Translations under genes and position numbers: made by a program | Assembly (NCBI RefSeq): GCF_003207955.1 | Contig: NZ_NOXG01000003.1 | Span: forward strand, 296,596 to 360,595 | Length of the DNA stretch: 64,000 nt | Source: Novacetimonas pomaceti | GTDB taxonomy: Bacteria; Pseudomonadota; Alphaproteobacteria; Acetobacterales; Acetobacteraceae | Direction: 5' to 3' | Part shown: piece by piece, positions 26,922 to 34,858 of the stretch | How the letters are laid out: each line of letters begins with the position of its first letter | Position numbering within the stretch: position 1 is the stretch's first letter | The notes under the pieces: generated by a model | The model's database searches: none | What the model was told of the DNA's origin: nothing | The model's input: only the letters and a program-made list of their open reading frames with translations

Positions 26922-27055
26922 TGAAGTCAGCATGGCTTCGCAAAATACTGAAATGTCCGGACTGAATACAGTCTGGTATAAAATTCCACATGACATGCTC
27001 ATGTGTGGCCACCTTGGCGGGGCACATTGCAATTGCAGTGTGTCCCGTTTTTTTT
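26922..27055 (+). ncRNA. Candidate structured small RNA with its own terminator
   Basis: Between a good promoter and an intrinsic terminator there is no coding frame but four hairpins in succession: GAAGTC/GGCTTC (26923-26939, one G-U), CCGGACTG-AATA-CAGTCTGG (26957-26976, one G-U), CACATGA-CATGC-TCATGTG (26987-27005, perfect), and the terminator stem GGGGCACA/TGTGTCCC enclosing TGCAATTGCA, followed by GTTTTTTTT (27019-27055). The predicted RNA is about 134 nt. It may instead be an attenuating leader for the 67-aa gene at 27186. It does not resemble SRP RNA, tmRNA, 6S or RNase P RNA. Confidence 0.5.
27019..27055 (+). terminator. Intrinsic terminator of the candidate small RNA
   Basis: Stem GGGGCACA (27019-27026) pairs with TGTGTCCC (27039-27046, one G-U), the inner palindrome TGCAATTGCA extends it, and a run of eight T follows. 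There is no plus-strand gene upstream for about 2.4 kb (rho ends at 24576), so it terminates something other than an annotated gene. Confidence 0.7.
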
Positions 27056-27185
27056 GACCTGGGCCAGCCGTGCATTCAGGCCGGGGCATGTCCCTGTCTT
27101 TTACGTAGCGATCACGGTCCGGGGCGGCGTAATCTGTGCATATGGGGTCAAAATCCCCGCATGAACGCTAAGAAGGATACGGATC

Positions 27186-27389
27186 ATGTCCAGACTGACG
27201 ACGGCCGAACGTGATGCACTGCCGGATTCGGCATTTGCCCTGCCGGGACGGCGCTATCCCATTCCTGATGAGACACATGCCCGTGATGCCCTCGCCCGGG
27301 CGAGTGAGATGCTGCATCGGGGAGACCTGACGCAGGAGGAATATGACACGATCGTTCGCCGTGCCCGCGCCGTGCTGGGCGAGGACTGA
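27186..27389 (+). CDS. Small conserved-type protein (67 aa), function unknown
   Basis: A 67-residue hydrophilic protein with a good ribosome site (AAGAAGGAT, 6 bp before ATG). It contains LPDSAFALPGRRYPIPDE followed by THARDALARASEM, a pattern (F-x-x-P-G-x-R-x-Y-P-I-x-D, then H-A-R-x-A-L) that also occurs in small bacterial and phage-encoded proteins with a DUF6582-like segment. A C-terminal amphipathic helix TQEEYDTIVRRARAVLG completes it. No enzymatic motif is visible. It lies 130 bp after the small-RNA terminator and is followed by repeat copy 6. Confidence 0.7.
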   Translation: MSRLTTAERDALPDSAFALPGRRYPIPDETHARDALARASEMLHRGDLTQEEYDTIVRRARAVLGED

Positions 27390-27442
27390 GACACGATCAT
27401 CCCGGCTTTGCCCGGTTTGCAAAGAACCATTTAAAATAACAA

Positions 27443-27518
27443 AAGTTTTTGGGTGCCGCCTTTTTTCAAAAAGGCGGCGTTCTTCGAAGCTTTTTGCAAA
27501 AAGCTTCACCAAAAACTT
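27443..27518 (+). repeat. Interspersed palindromic element, copy 6
   Basis: A near-consensus copy: AAGTTTTTGGGTG, GCCGCCTTTTTTC/AAAAAGGCGGC, CGTTCTTC, GAAGCTTTTTGCAAAAAGCTTC, ACCAAAAACTT. It lies 53 bp after the 67-aa gene and upstream of the convergent etfA terminator. Confidence 0.9.
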
Positions 27519-27576
27519 TCTTGTTGATTCCCAGCGAATTTGAAACCCGTCACGGCGCCAGAAGGCGCCTGCCAAT

Positions 27577-27606
27577 AAAAAACGGGCGGGGACATGCCCC
27601 GCCCGT
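27577..27606 (-). terminator. Intrinsic terminator of the etf operon
   Basis: On the minus strand ACGGGCGGGG-catgt-CCCCGCCCGT is followed by TTTTTT, about 33 nt after the etfA stop. It is distinct in sequence from the interspersed repeat next to it. Confidence 0.85.
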
Positions 27607-27638
27607 CATAAGGCCGTATCGGCGGGGGAACGTGTCCC

Positions 27639-28577
27639 TCAGCCTGCCTTGTCGAGTTCGGCTTCCAGCGCGGGCAGTACCTCGAACAGGTCGCCCACCA
27701 GACCGTAATCCGCAATCTGGAAAATCGGGGCCTCGGGGTCCTTGTTGACCGCCACGATGACCTTGCTGTCCTTCATGCCCGCCAGATGCTGGATCGCGCC
27801 TGAAATACCCATGGCGATATACAGTTCCGGCGCCACGATCTTGCCGGTCTGTCCCACCTGATAATCATTGGGCACGAACCCGGCATCCACCGCCGCGCGC
27901 GACGCGCCGATGGCGGCACCCAGACGATCGGCCAGAGGCTCCAGCAACTTGAAATTCTCTTCGTTCTGCATGCCACGGCCGCCGGACACCACAACACGCG
28001 CGGATTCCAGTTCCGGACGCTCCGACTGCGACAGTTCGGTGCCGACAAACTGCGAACGGGTATCGTCCGCCGGGGTGGAAACATTCTCGACCGGGGCCGA
28101 GCCCCCCTCGGCCGCGACCGGGTCAAAGGCGGAGGCACGGACCGTCAGGACCTTTTTCGGGTCGGAGGACTTTACCGTGGCAAGCGCGCTGCCGGCATAG
28201 ATCGGGCGCACGAAGGTGTCGGCGTCGATGACTTCCACGACATCGGGGATCGGCTGCACATCCAGCAGCGCGGCGGCACGCGGCAGCGTGTTCTTGGCAT
28301 TCGCGCTCGACGCGGCAAGGATGTGGGTATAGCCATCCGCCAGCGAGGCCAGCAGTGCCGCCACGGGCTCGGCCAGTTCATCCGCGCTGACGCCATCCGC
28401 GGCACTCAGGACCTTCTTCACGCCAGGCAGCTTTGCCGCAGCCTCGGCGGCTTTGGCAGCATCGCGGCCCACGACCAGCACATCGACATCACCCAGCTTT
28501 GACGCCGCCGCGATGGCGGAACGCGACGCCTGCCTGATGGCGCCAGCTTCGTGGTCGAGGAGTACGAGTACGGTCAT
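27639..28577 (-). CDS. etfA: Electron transfer flavoprotein alpha subunit
   Basis: A 312-residue FixB/EtfA protein. The N-terminal domain (VLVLLDHEAGAIRQ) is followed by the FAD-binding C-terminal domain with VVSGGRGMQNEENFKLLE, GQTGKIVAPELYIAMGISGAIQHL (given in part) and VAVNKDPEAPIFQIADYG. With EtfB it carries electrons from acyl-CoA and other dehydrogenases to ETF-QO. It starts 2 bp after the etfB stop, so the two subunits are translated together. Confidence 0.96.
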   Translation of the reverse strand: MTVLVLLDHEAGAIRQASRSAIAAASKLGDVDVLVVGRDAAKAAEAAAKLPGVKKVLSAADGVSADELAEPVAALLASLADGYTHILAASSANAKNTLPRAAALLDVQPIPDVVEVIDADTFVRPIYAGSALATVKSSDPKKVLTVRASAFDPVAAEGGSAPVENVSTPADDTRSQFVGTELSQSERPELESARVVVSGGRGMQNEENFKLLEPLADRLGAAIGASRAAVDAGFVPNDYQVGQTGKIVAPELYIAMGISGAIQHLAGMKDSKVIVAVNKDPEAPIFQIADYGLVGDLFEVLPALEAELDKAG

Positions 28578-28579
28578 GA

Positions 28580-29332
28580 TCAGATCACCTTTGCTTCGTT
28601 ACGCAGCTTCGCGACCAGTTCCGCTGCGGAATCCACCTTGATGCCCGCCTTGCGTCCCGCGGGTTCGGCCACCGACACGATGCTCAGGCGGGGGGTCATG
28701 TCCACGTCCACCTCGGCGGGCGTGATTTTTTCCATCGGCTTCTTGCGTGCCTTCATGATGTTCGGCAGCGAGGCATAGCGCGGCTCGTTCAGGCGCAGGT
28801 CCGCCGTGACGATGGCCGGCAGCGTGAGCGCGACGGTCTGCAGGCCGCCATCGATTTCGCGCGTGACCATGGCCTTGCCATCGGTGATCTCGACCTTGCT
28901 GGCGAACGTACCCTGCGGCCAGCCCAGCAGCCCGGCCAGCATCTGGCCCGTGGCGTTCATGTCGTCATCGATGGCCTGCTTGCCCAGGATCACCAGATCG
29001 GGCTTTTCCTTTTCCACCAGCGCCTTGAGCACCTTCGCCACCGCCAGGGGCTCGGTCACCGCGTCGGTTTCCACCAGGATGGAACGGTCCGCCCCCATGG
29101 CCATGGCGGTACGCAGCGTGTCCTGCGCCTTGGGCTCTCCAATGGAAATGGCCACGATTTCCGTGACAACGCCCTTTTCCTTCAGGCGGACGGCCTCTTC
29201 CACCGCGATTTCGTCGAACGGGTTCATCGACATCTTGACGCCGGCGGTTTCAACGCCGGTGCCGTCGGCCTTCACACGTGGCTTGATATTATAGTCGATC
29301 ACGCGCTTTACGGGGACAAGAACCTTCATCAC
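28580..29332 (-). CDS. etfB: Electron transfer flavoprotein beta subunit
   Basis: A 250-residue FixA/EtfB protein: MKVLVPVKRVIDYNIKPRV at the N terminus, VKMSMNPFDEIAVEEAVRLKE, the AMP-binding region, and the signature VTREIDGGLQTVALTLPAIVT. The C terminus includes the MKARKKPME segment typical of the family. It forms the heterodimer with EtfA. ETF-QO is encoded 81 bp upstream on the same strand. Confidence 0.96.
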   Translation of the reverse strand: MMKVLVPVKRVIDYNIKPRVKADGTGVETAGVKMSMNPFDEIAVEEAVRLKEKGVVTEIVAISIGEPKAQDTLRTAMAMGADRSILVETDAVTEPLAVAKVLKALVEKEKPDLVILGKQAIDDDMNATGQMLAGLLGWPQGTFASKVEITDGKAMVTREIDGGLQTVALTLPAIVTADLRLNEPRYASLPNIMKARKKPMEKITPAEVDVDMTPRLSIVSVAEPAGRKAGIKVDSAAELVAKLRNEAKVI

Positions 29333-29413
29333 GTCTCTTCCTGTCTGTGGCTGGATGGGGGATGGGAAAGGAGGGACGCCATGCGGCAGGCACTGACGTC
29401 CACGGGCATGTGC

Positions 29414-31051
29414 CTACATGCCGCCGGGGTAGTTCGGACCGCCGGACCCTTCGGGCGTCACCCAGTCAATGTTCTGGGTCGGGTCCTTGATGTCGCATGT
29501 CTTGCAGTGGACGCAGTTCTGCGCGTTGATCTGCAGCGTGGGGTTTGTTTCCTCATCCACGACCTCATACACCGCAGCGGGGCAGTAGCGGCTTTCGGGG
29601 GAGCGGAACACGTCCCAGTTGACGGTCTTCCACATGGACATGCTGCGCACCTTCAGGTGCACGGGCTGGTCTTCCTCATGATTGGTGTTCGACAGGAAGA
29701 CGGAGGACAGCTTGTCGAACGTGACCTTGCCGTCCGGCTTGGGATAATCGATTTTCGGCGAGATGGAGGCAGGCTCCAGCGTCTCGTTATCGGCATGGCG
29801 GGTATGGAGCGTCCACGGCGCCCGCCCGCGCAGCAGCATCGCGTCAATGCCCGAATACAGCGCGCCGCCCTTCATGCCGAAGCGCGCGAAGGCCGGGCGG
29901 ATGTTGCGCACGCCGCGCAGTTCGTCCCACAGCCACGATTCCCGGATGCGCCGCGTATAGGAACCCGGTTCCACCCGGTTGGTCAGGAAGGCCTCCGCCA
30001 CGGCCTCGGCCGCCAGCATGCCCGACTTCATCGCGGTATGCGTGCCCTTGATCTTGGGCACGTTGAGGAAGCCCGCCGTATCGCCCACCAGCATGCCGCC
30101 GGGGAAGGTCAGGCGGGGAATGGACTGCAGCCCGCCTTCGGACAGGGCGCGCCCGCCATAGGACAGGCGACGCCCGCCCTCGAAATACGGACGGAAGGAG
30201 GGATGCAGCTTCACGCGCTGCATTTCGTCAAACGGGGAAAGCCAGGTGTTGGGGTAATCCAGCCCCACGACGAAGCCGTAGGAGACAAGGTTTTCCCCGA
30301 AATGGTACATCCACGCCCCGCCATAGGTGCGATCGTCCAGCGGCCAGCCAAAGCTGTGCTGCACCAGGCCGGGACGGTGCAGTTCGGCGGGGATTTCCCA
30401 CAGTTCCTTGATCCCCAGCCCATAGGTCTGGGGATCGACGCCCTTGCGCAGGTTGTACATCTGCATGACCTGCTTGGTCAGCGACCCGCGGCAGCCTTCG
30501 GCGAAGATGGTGTATTTCGCGCGCAGTTCCATCCCCGGTGCGTAATTGTCACCCGGCTTGCCATCGCGGCCGATGCCCATGTCGCCCGTCGCGACACCCA
30601 CCACGCGCCCGTTTTCGGTCAGGACCTCCGCCCCGGCGAAACCGGGATAGATTTCCACGCCCATGGCCTCGGCCTGCGTCGCGAGCCAGCGGCATACCTC
30701 GCCAAGGCTTGCGATGTAATTGCCGTGGTTGCGCATGTGCGGCATCACGCGGTCCAGCATCGGCACGCGATAGCCACGCGTCCGCGTCAGGTAGAGCATG
30801 TGCTCCTCGCTGACGGGGGTGTTCAGCGGCGCGCCGCTGTCGCGCCAGTGCGGCAGGAGTTCATCGAGCGCGCGCGGCTCGATCACCGCGCCGGACAGGA
30901 TATGCGCCCCGATCTCGCTGCCCTTTTCAATCAGGCAGACGCTGGTGTCGGGGGCAAGCTGACGCAATCGGATGGCCGTCGCCAGTCCGGATGGGCCGCC
31001 GCCGATGATTACGACGTCGAATTCCATAATCTCGCGCGGGTTTTCGCTCAT
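29414..31051 (-). CDS. Electron transfer flavoprotein-ubiquinone oxidoreductase
   Basis: A ~545-residue FAD/4Fe-4S protein that passes electrons from reduced ETF to ubiquinone at the inner membrane. It has an N-terminal dinucleotide fold DVVIIGGGPSGLATAIRL, GSEIGAHILSGAVIEP, and a C-terminal ferredoxin-like cluster site NAQNCVHCKTCDIKDP followed by the family end WVTPEGSGGPNY. ATG 31051 (MSENPREIMEFDVV) follows an AGAGGA ribosome site; longer starts at 31075 and 31180 are possible but add a non-family sequence. Together with etfBA it forms a complete ETF route into the quinone pool. Confidence 0.94.
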   Translation of the reverse strand: MSENPREIMEFDVVIIGGGPSGLATAIRLRQLAPDTSVCLIEKGSEIGAHILSGAVIEPRALDELLPHWRDSGAPLNTPVSEEHMLYLTRTRGYRVPMLDRVMPHMRNHGNYIASLGEVCRWLATQAEAMGVEIYPGFAGAEVLTENGRVVGVATGDMGIGRDGKPGDNYAPGMELRAKYTIFAEGCRGSLTKQVMQMYNLRKGVDPQTYGLGIKELWEIPAELHRPGLVQHSFGWPLDDRTYGGAWMYHFGENLVSYGFVVGLDYPNTWLSPFDEMQRVKLHPSFRPYFEGGRRLSYGGRALSEGGLQSIPRLTFPGGMLVGDTAGFLNVPKIKGTHTAMKSGMLAAEAVAEAFLTNRVEPGSYTRRIRESWLWDELRGVRNIRPAFARFGMKGGALYSGIDAMLLRGRAPWTLHTRHADNETLEPASISPKIDYPKPDGKVTFDKLSSVFLSNTNHEEDQPVHLKVRSMSMWKTVNWDVFRSPESRYCPAAVYEVVDEETNPTLQINAQNCVHCKTCDIKDPTQNIDWVTPEGSGGPNYPGGM

Positions 31052-31222
31052 ACCTAATCTGTCCTCTTGCGTCATGACCGGGATGACATGGATAGGTGGG
31101 ATACCACATGTAGCAACGCTTCCTAGAACCGTTTGAAACGGGAATAAAGCTTTTGTGCATGTGTATCGTGCATGATGCATATATCCACGGGCGGACGTGG
31201 ATATGGTTTCCCGTTCCGGCGG

Positions 31223-31900
31223 CTATTGCGGGGGAAAGGCCAGTTCGCCCCGCGACTGCCATTCGGGACCGACATAATTGACGATCAGCGTCCGGCGCAG
31301 GCCGGTGATGGGGCGGCGGACGAAGCCGTGCCATGACCGGTCCGACGGAATGAACAGCAGCCCGGAATTGAACGCGCCCGATGCCCGGGCTACCGGCTGG
31401 CCCTGCGGGGTCAGAAGGTCGGTACCCCATCCATGCGCGTCGGGGTCGATGGACAGGGAGATCAGCAGCGTCAGGCGCTTGGCCCCGATATCGGTATGGG
31501 GGCTGAGCCAGAATCCGTCCGTGTCGAGGCACAGTTCAAGGCGCAGGAACGTATGGGCCAGATCGATGTGGCACGTCCGTTCGAAATGCCGTCGCGCGGC
31601 GGGTGCGTCGAACAGGCGGGCAAGCAGGTCCAGGTCCGCATCACGGTCGCGGACGGCCGGCGTTACGAAAATGCGCCTGCCATTGCGTACGTCCCGCCGG
31701 CCGTCATTTTCGCCTGCATGGAACGTCGCGCCCGGATCCCATGCCAGCAGTGCTGCCGTTACCGACGGTGGCAGGACGTTTTCCATGTGCCAGTGGGGAA
31801 ACGGCGCAACGGCGTGGCGCGCCGCCGTCAGGGCGCCGATTACGGAGGTATCGGCATCCTGATGCGTCACGGGACCGGTAGAGGCGCCATGCGGGGGCAT
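31223..31900 (-). CDS. 2-oxoglutarate/Fe(II)-dependent oxygenase-like protein
   Basis: About 225 residues from the ATG at 31900, which lies 2 bp after the hemN stop. The jelly-roll iron site is visible as the HxD motif LSPHTDIGAKRLTLLISLS and, about 65 residues later, SWHGFVRRPITGLRRTLIVNYV, supplying the distal His and the 2-oxoglutarate-binding Arg. This is the prolyl-4-hydroxylase-like branch. Its position as the last gene of an ompW-hemN-oxygenase run behind an FNR box suggests low-oxygen expression. The substrate is unknown. The frame is open to 32137 inside hemN, but those codons are hemN shadow. Confidence 0.72.
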   Translation of the reverse strand: MPPHGASTGPVTHQDADTSVIGALTAARHAVAPFPHWHMENVLPPSVTAALLAWDPGATFHAGENDGRRDVRNGRRIFVTPAVRDRDADLDLLARLFDAPAARRHFERTCHIDLAHTFLRLELCLDTDGFWLSPHTDIGAKRLTLLISLSIDPDAHGWGTDLLTPQGQPVARASGAFNSGLLFIPSDRSWHGFVRRPITGLRRTLIVNYVGPEWQSRGELAFPPQ

Positions 31901-31902
31901 GC

Positions 31903-33273
31903 TCAGACCCCGCTGGCGTGGCGCTGGGGCCTGTCCGTGTCGAGGTGGCGGTCGAAAACGGCCGCGACATGGCGCAGGAAGGGCCGGCCTTTTTCGGGGA
32001 TATGGAGTCGCTGCCCCGATATGGCGACGAACCCGTCGGCCTCGAGGTGGGCAAGGGCGCGTATTTCGTCGCGGAAATGATCCCGGGGCAGGTCGTGATG
32101 GTGAATGACATCGCCAAGGTCGATCGCCATGTCGCACATCAGCCGTTCGATGATGGCGGCACGCAGCCGGTCATCGGGCGTGCGGCGGACGCCGCGCACC
32201 ACCGGCAGGCAATCGCGTGTCGCCCCGATCAGCCGCGCATAGGCGGCGGAGGAGATCGCGTTCTGGGTCAGTCCCTGGGGGAACGATGAAATCGCGGAGG
32301 CTCCCACCCCGATGAGGACCTCTGCCGGGTCGGTGGTGTACCCTTGGAAATTGCGATGCAGCGTGCCGCTTTGCGCCGCGGTGGCCATGCGGTCGTCGGG
32401 GCGGCTGTAATGATCCAGCCCGATGGGCATGTATCCCGCATCGCACAGGGCTTCGTGGATGGCCGCCCTCTGCGCGAAACGGGCTGCGGGATCGGGTAGC
32501 TGCCCTGTGGGCATCAGGTTCTGGCGTTTCTGTTTCCACGGCACGTGGGCATAACCGAAAACCGCCAGACGGTCGGGCGCCAGCGCGGCGATTGCGGTGG
32601 CCGTGTCGCGCACGCCAGCCACCGTCTGGCGCGGCAGGCCATAGATCAGGTCGATGTTGATCGAACCGATCCCCTCGTTACGCAGCATGTCGATACAGGT
32701 GCGCGTCTGCTCCAGGCTCTGGATGCGGCCGCAGGCTTCCTGCACGGCGGGATCGATGTCCTGCACGCCCAGGCTGGCGCGGTTGAAGCCCAGTTCGCGA
32801 AGCACGGCAGGATAATGCGCGGGAAGGTGGCGCGGGTCGATTTCGATGCTGGTTTCCGCGTCGGGCAACACGGCAAAGCTGCTGCGGATGGTCTGCATGA
32901 CCTGCCGCAGCGTGCCCACCGGCAGCGTGGTGGGTGTTCCGCCCCCCCATTGCAGGTGGGAGACACGATGGCCGGTGCCGATCAGTTCGACAACCCGGCG
33001 CAGTTCCTCGATCAGCAGGGCGGCATAGGCGGCCCGGGCGTCGGCGCTGCGCAGGACGGCGGTATTGCACCCGCAGAAGCGGCACAGCGTATCGCAGAAG
33101 GGAACATGGAGGTAAAGGGAGACCGGATCGCCCGGTCGCACGGCGCGCAGCCATTGCCGCGCGTCATCCGGCCCCACGGCGTCAGTGAACTGCGCCGCCG
33201 TGGGATAGCTGGTGTAACGTGGCAGGTTCCGGGCGTACCGCGCCAGCAGCGCGGCGGGATCTGCCACGTTCAT
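31903..33273 (-). CDS. hemN: Oxygen-independent coproporphyrinogen III oxidase
   Basis: A 456-residue radical SAM enzyme. The cluster motif is in YLHVPFCDTLCRFCGCNT (Cys60, Cys64, Cys67, plus Cys69 characteristic of HemN), followed by HLQWGGGTPTTLP and SIEIDPRHLP. It decarboxylates coproporphyrinogen III to protoporphyrinogen IX without oxygen for heme synthesis. It starts 4 bp after the ompW stop. FNR-family regulators commonly activate hemN, fitting the FNR box upstream of ompW and the adjacent regulator gene. Confidence 0.95.
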   Translation of the reverse strand: MNVADPAALLARYARNLPRYTSYPTAAQFTDAVGPDDARQWLRAVRPGDPVSLYLHVPFCDTLCRFCGCNTAVLRSADARAAYAALLIEELRRVVELIGTGHRVSHLQWGGGTPTTLPVGTLRQVMQTIRSSFAVLPDAETSIEIDPRHLPAHYPAVLRELGFNRASLGVQDIDPAVQEACGRIQSLEQTRTCIDMLRNEGIGSINIDLIYGLPRQTVAGVRDTATAIAALAPDRLAVFGYAHVPWKQKRQNLMPTGQLPDPAARFAQRAAIHEALCDAGYMPIGLDHYSRPDDRMATAAQSGTLHRNFQGYTTDPAEVLIGVGASAISSFPQGLTQNAISSAAYARLIGATRDCLPVVRGVRRTPDDRLRAAIIERLMCDMAIDLGDVIHHHDLPRDHFRDEIRALAHLEADGFVAISGQRLHIPEKGRPFLRHVAAVFDRHLDTDRPQRHASGV

Positions 33274-33277
33274 GTCA

Positions 33278-34063
33278 TCAGAACCGGTAAGCGATACCGG
33301 CGGAGACGACCGTCGGGTCCAGCGAGTCGTGGGCCTTGACCTTCAGGGTTTCGGTGTCGTTTTCAGCCCAGGCGTGCATGCGCACGAACATCTGCTTCAC
33401 GTCGAAGTTGAAGAACCAGTTGCCCACCAGCTGGTAATCGACACCGGCATTGATCGACGGACCACCGGTAAAGCCGGAGTTCAGCTTGTTCAGGCCCAGC
33501 GCGCCACTGGCGTTCATGTTGTGGAACCACATGAACGTGCCGCCCACGCCCACATACGGGTTCAGGCGCTTGTGCGGACGGAAATGCCACGCGACCGTCA
33601 CCGTCGGCGGCAGCACCCAGGCGCTGCCGACATCGGTCTTGCCACCCAGCGCGCCGCCTTCGCCCGCGACTTCATGACGGGTGCTGGTGGCGATCAGGTC
33701 GAGGGAGATGTTGTCGGTCACGAAGTATTCGAACGTCAGTTCGGGCATGACCTGGTTGGTCGTCTTGACGCGCGCGCCCGGCAGGGCCTTGCCATCCAGC
33801 CAGACCTTGCTGTCGCGGTCTTCGGGCAGGACGCCGACGGCCGACAGGCGGATCATGAAATCGCCCTTGCCCAGACCGATCTTGGTGCTGGCGCATGTCT
33901 CAAAAATGCCACAGTGACCATGCGGGCGCGAGGGTGCGACGGGGGCGGCCAGCGGGGCGTTGACATAGGTGGACGGCGCAGTCGTCTGAGCATGGCCCGC
34001 GACGGGTGCGACAACTGCGGCACCCAGCGCCGCCACGACGGCAGTATTACGCATTTTCTTCAT
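33278..34063 (-). CDS. ompW: OmpW family outer membrane protein
   Basis: A 261-residue protein with a Sec signal peptide (MKKMRNTAVVAALGAAVV..., likely cleaved after AGHA, residue 25) and an eight-strand barrel typical of OmpW: KGDFMIRLSAVGVLPED, LTFEYFVTDNISLDLIA, GSAWVLPPTVTVAWHF, LNPYVGVGGTFMWF and the C-terminal SAGIAYRF ending in the aromatic needed for barrel assembly. OmpW forms a small hydrophobic channel. A perfect FNR box lies ~91 bp upstream of the ATG, and hemN follows within 4 bp. Confidence 0.9.
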   Translation of the reverse strand: MKKMRNTAVVAALGAAVVAPVAGHAQTTAPSTYVNAPLAAPVAPSRPHGHCGIFETCASTKIGLGKGDFMIRLSAVGVLPEDRDSKVWLDGKALPGARVKTTNQVMPELTFEYFVTDNISLDLIATSTRHEVAGEGGALGGKTDVGSAWVLPPTVTVAWHFRPHKRLNPYVGVGGTFMWFHNMNASGALGLNKLNSGFTGGPSINAGVDYQLVGNWFFNFDVKQMFVRMHAWAENDTETLKVKAHDSLDPTVVSAGIAYRF

Positions 34064-34153
34064 CTGGTGCGGACCTTTTCGTTCTGACGACTGAACGTCG
34101 CAAACAACTGATTTTGATGACTGGCAACAATCATGGGGCGCTTACATCGCACC

Positions 34154-34167
34154 TTGATATGGATCAA
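34154..34167 (-). promoter_or_regulatory. FNR box upstream of ompW-hemN
   Basis: TTGAT-ATGG-ATCAA on the + strand, a perfect palindromic FNR/FixK half-site pair, 91 bp before the ompW ATG. On the minus strand a -10-like CATGAT/GATTGT lies about 29-34 nt beyond the centre, the spacing of class II activation. Confidence 0.75.
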
Positions 34168-34644
34168 TCAGGAAGGGGGAGAGAAACCGTTAATTTCCGT
34201 TAAAAGCAGGGTTCTTTCGACTATGTGTTCGTCAGGACACACTTTTTGGGGGTGGGTTGTCATTTTTGTGACGGGCTGCATTGTGCGTATTGCATGGCAT
34301 CCCAGTTCGCGTGCCAGCTCCGCCATGACCGGATGAAAGGCGTTCATGACGTGCTGTGCATCGCCCGGTGTCATCACGATGTAATGGTCGCTGGTCAGCA
34401 CCTGCCCCAGGCGGATATCGAAATCGCGGCGGTAGGTCACCATGGCGCACGGCAGGCCGCGCGTCCCGTAATGGGCGACCAGTATGCCCTGTCGCGGCCG
34501 CTTGCGCCGCGCGGACATGCGACGTCCCACGTCCATCCACCGCCGACGTTCCATTTCGGGAAAGGCATGCTGGATCAGGGGATAGAGTACCAGGATATCC
34601 GCAGCGCCAAGCCGCCGGACCGTCAGGGGAGAGCGTCCATGCAC
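34168..34644 (-). CDS. Hypothetical protein, possible GNAT-like fold
   Basis: A 158-residue soluble protein without recognised family. The N-terminal LTVRRLGAADILVLYPLIQHAF followed by a RKRPRQGILVAHYGTRGLPCAMVTYRRD strand pair resembles the opening of a GNAT acetyltransferase, but the acetyl-CoA loop is not seen. The C-terminal part has a TMQPVTKMTTHPQKVCPDEHIVERTLLL stretch (given in part). A perfect FNR box (34715-34728) lies 71 bp upstream with a -10-like GTAAAT at correct spacing, suggesting it is an FNR target. Function unknown. Confidence 0.65.
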   Translation of the reverse strand: MHGRSPLTVRRLGAADILVLYPLIQHAFPEMERRRWMDVGRRMSARRKRPRQGILVAHYGTRGLPCAMVTYRRDFDIRLGQVLTSDHYIVMTPGDAQHVMNAFHPVMAELARELGCHAIRTMQPVTKMTTHPQKVCPDEHIVERTLLLTEINGFSPPS

Positions 34645-34714
34645 TGGTGGCGGAATCCTTTGCCCGAAGATGGTTGACCTGCATGATTTACCGGATCGGG
34701 ATCGGGGCTCCGCA

Positions 34715-34728
34715 TTGATTTATATCAA
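34715..34728 (-). promoter_or_regulatory. FNR box between the fnr-like gene and the 158-aa gene
   Basis: Perfect TTGAT-TTAT-ATCAA. It is about 70 bp from the 158-aa gene (minus) and about 130 bp from the fnr-type gene (plus). On the minus strand GTAAAT sits about 31-36 nt from its centre, so class II activation of the 158-aa gene is the better fit; autoregulation of the regulator is also possible. Confidence 0.75.
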
Positions 34729-34858
34729 GGGGTCATCCATACTGCGGGGCTTTCGGGCAGCAGTCATTTGCCGGTGCTCAACTTAGTGTCCGCGCGGGCG
34801 CCCCGTCGCGGGCGCCACATGACGTCACATCGGGTGACAGCAGGGAATTGGGGTAAAC

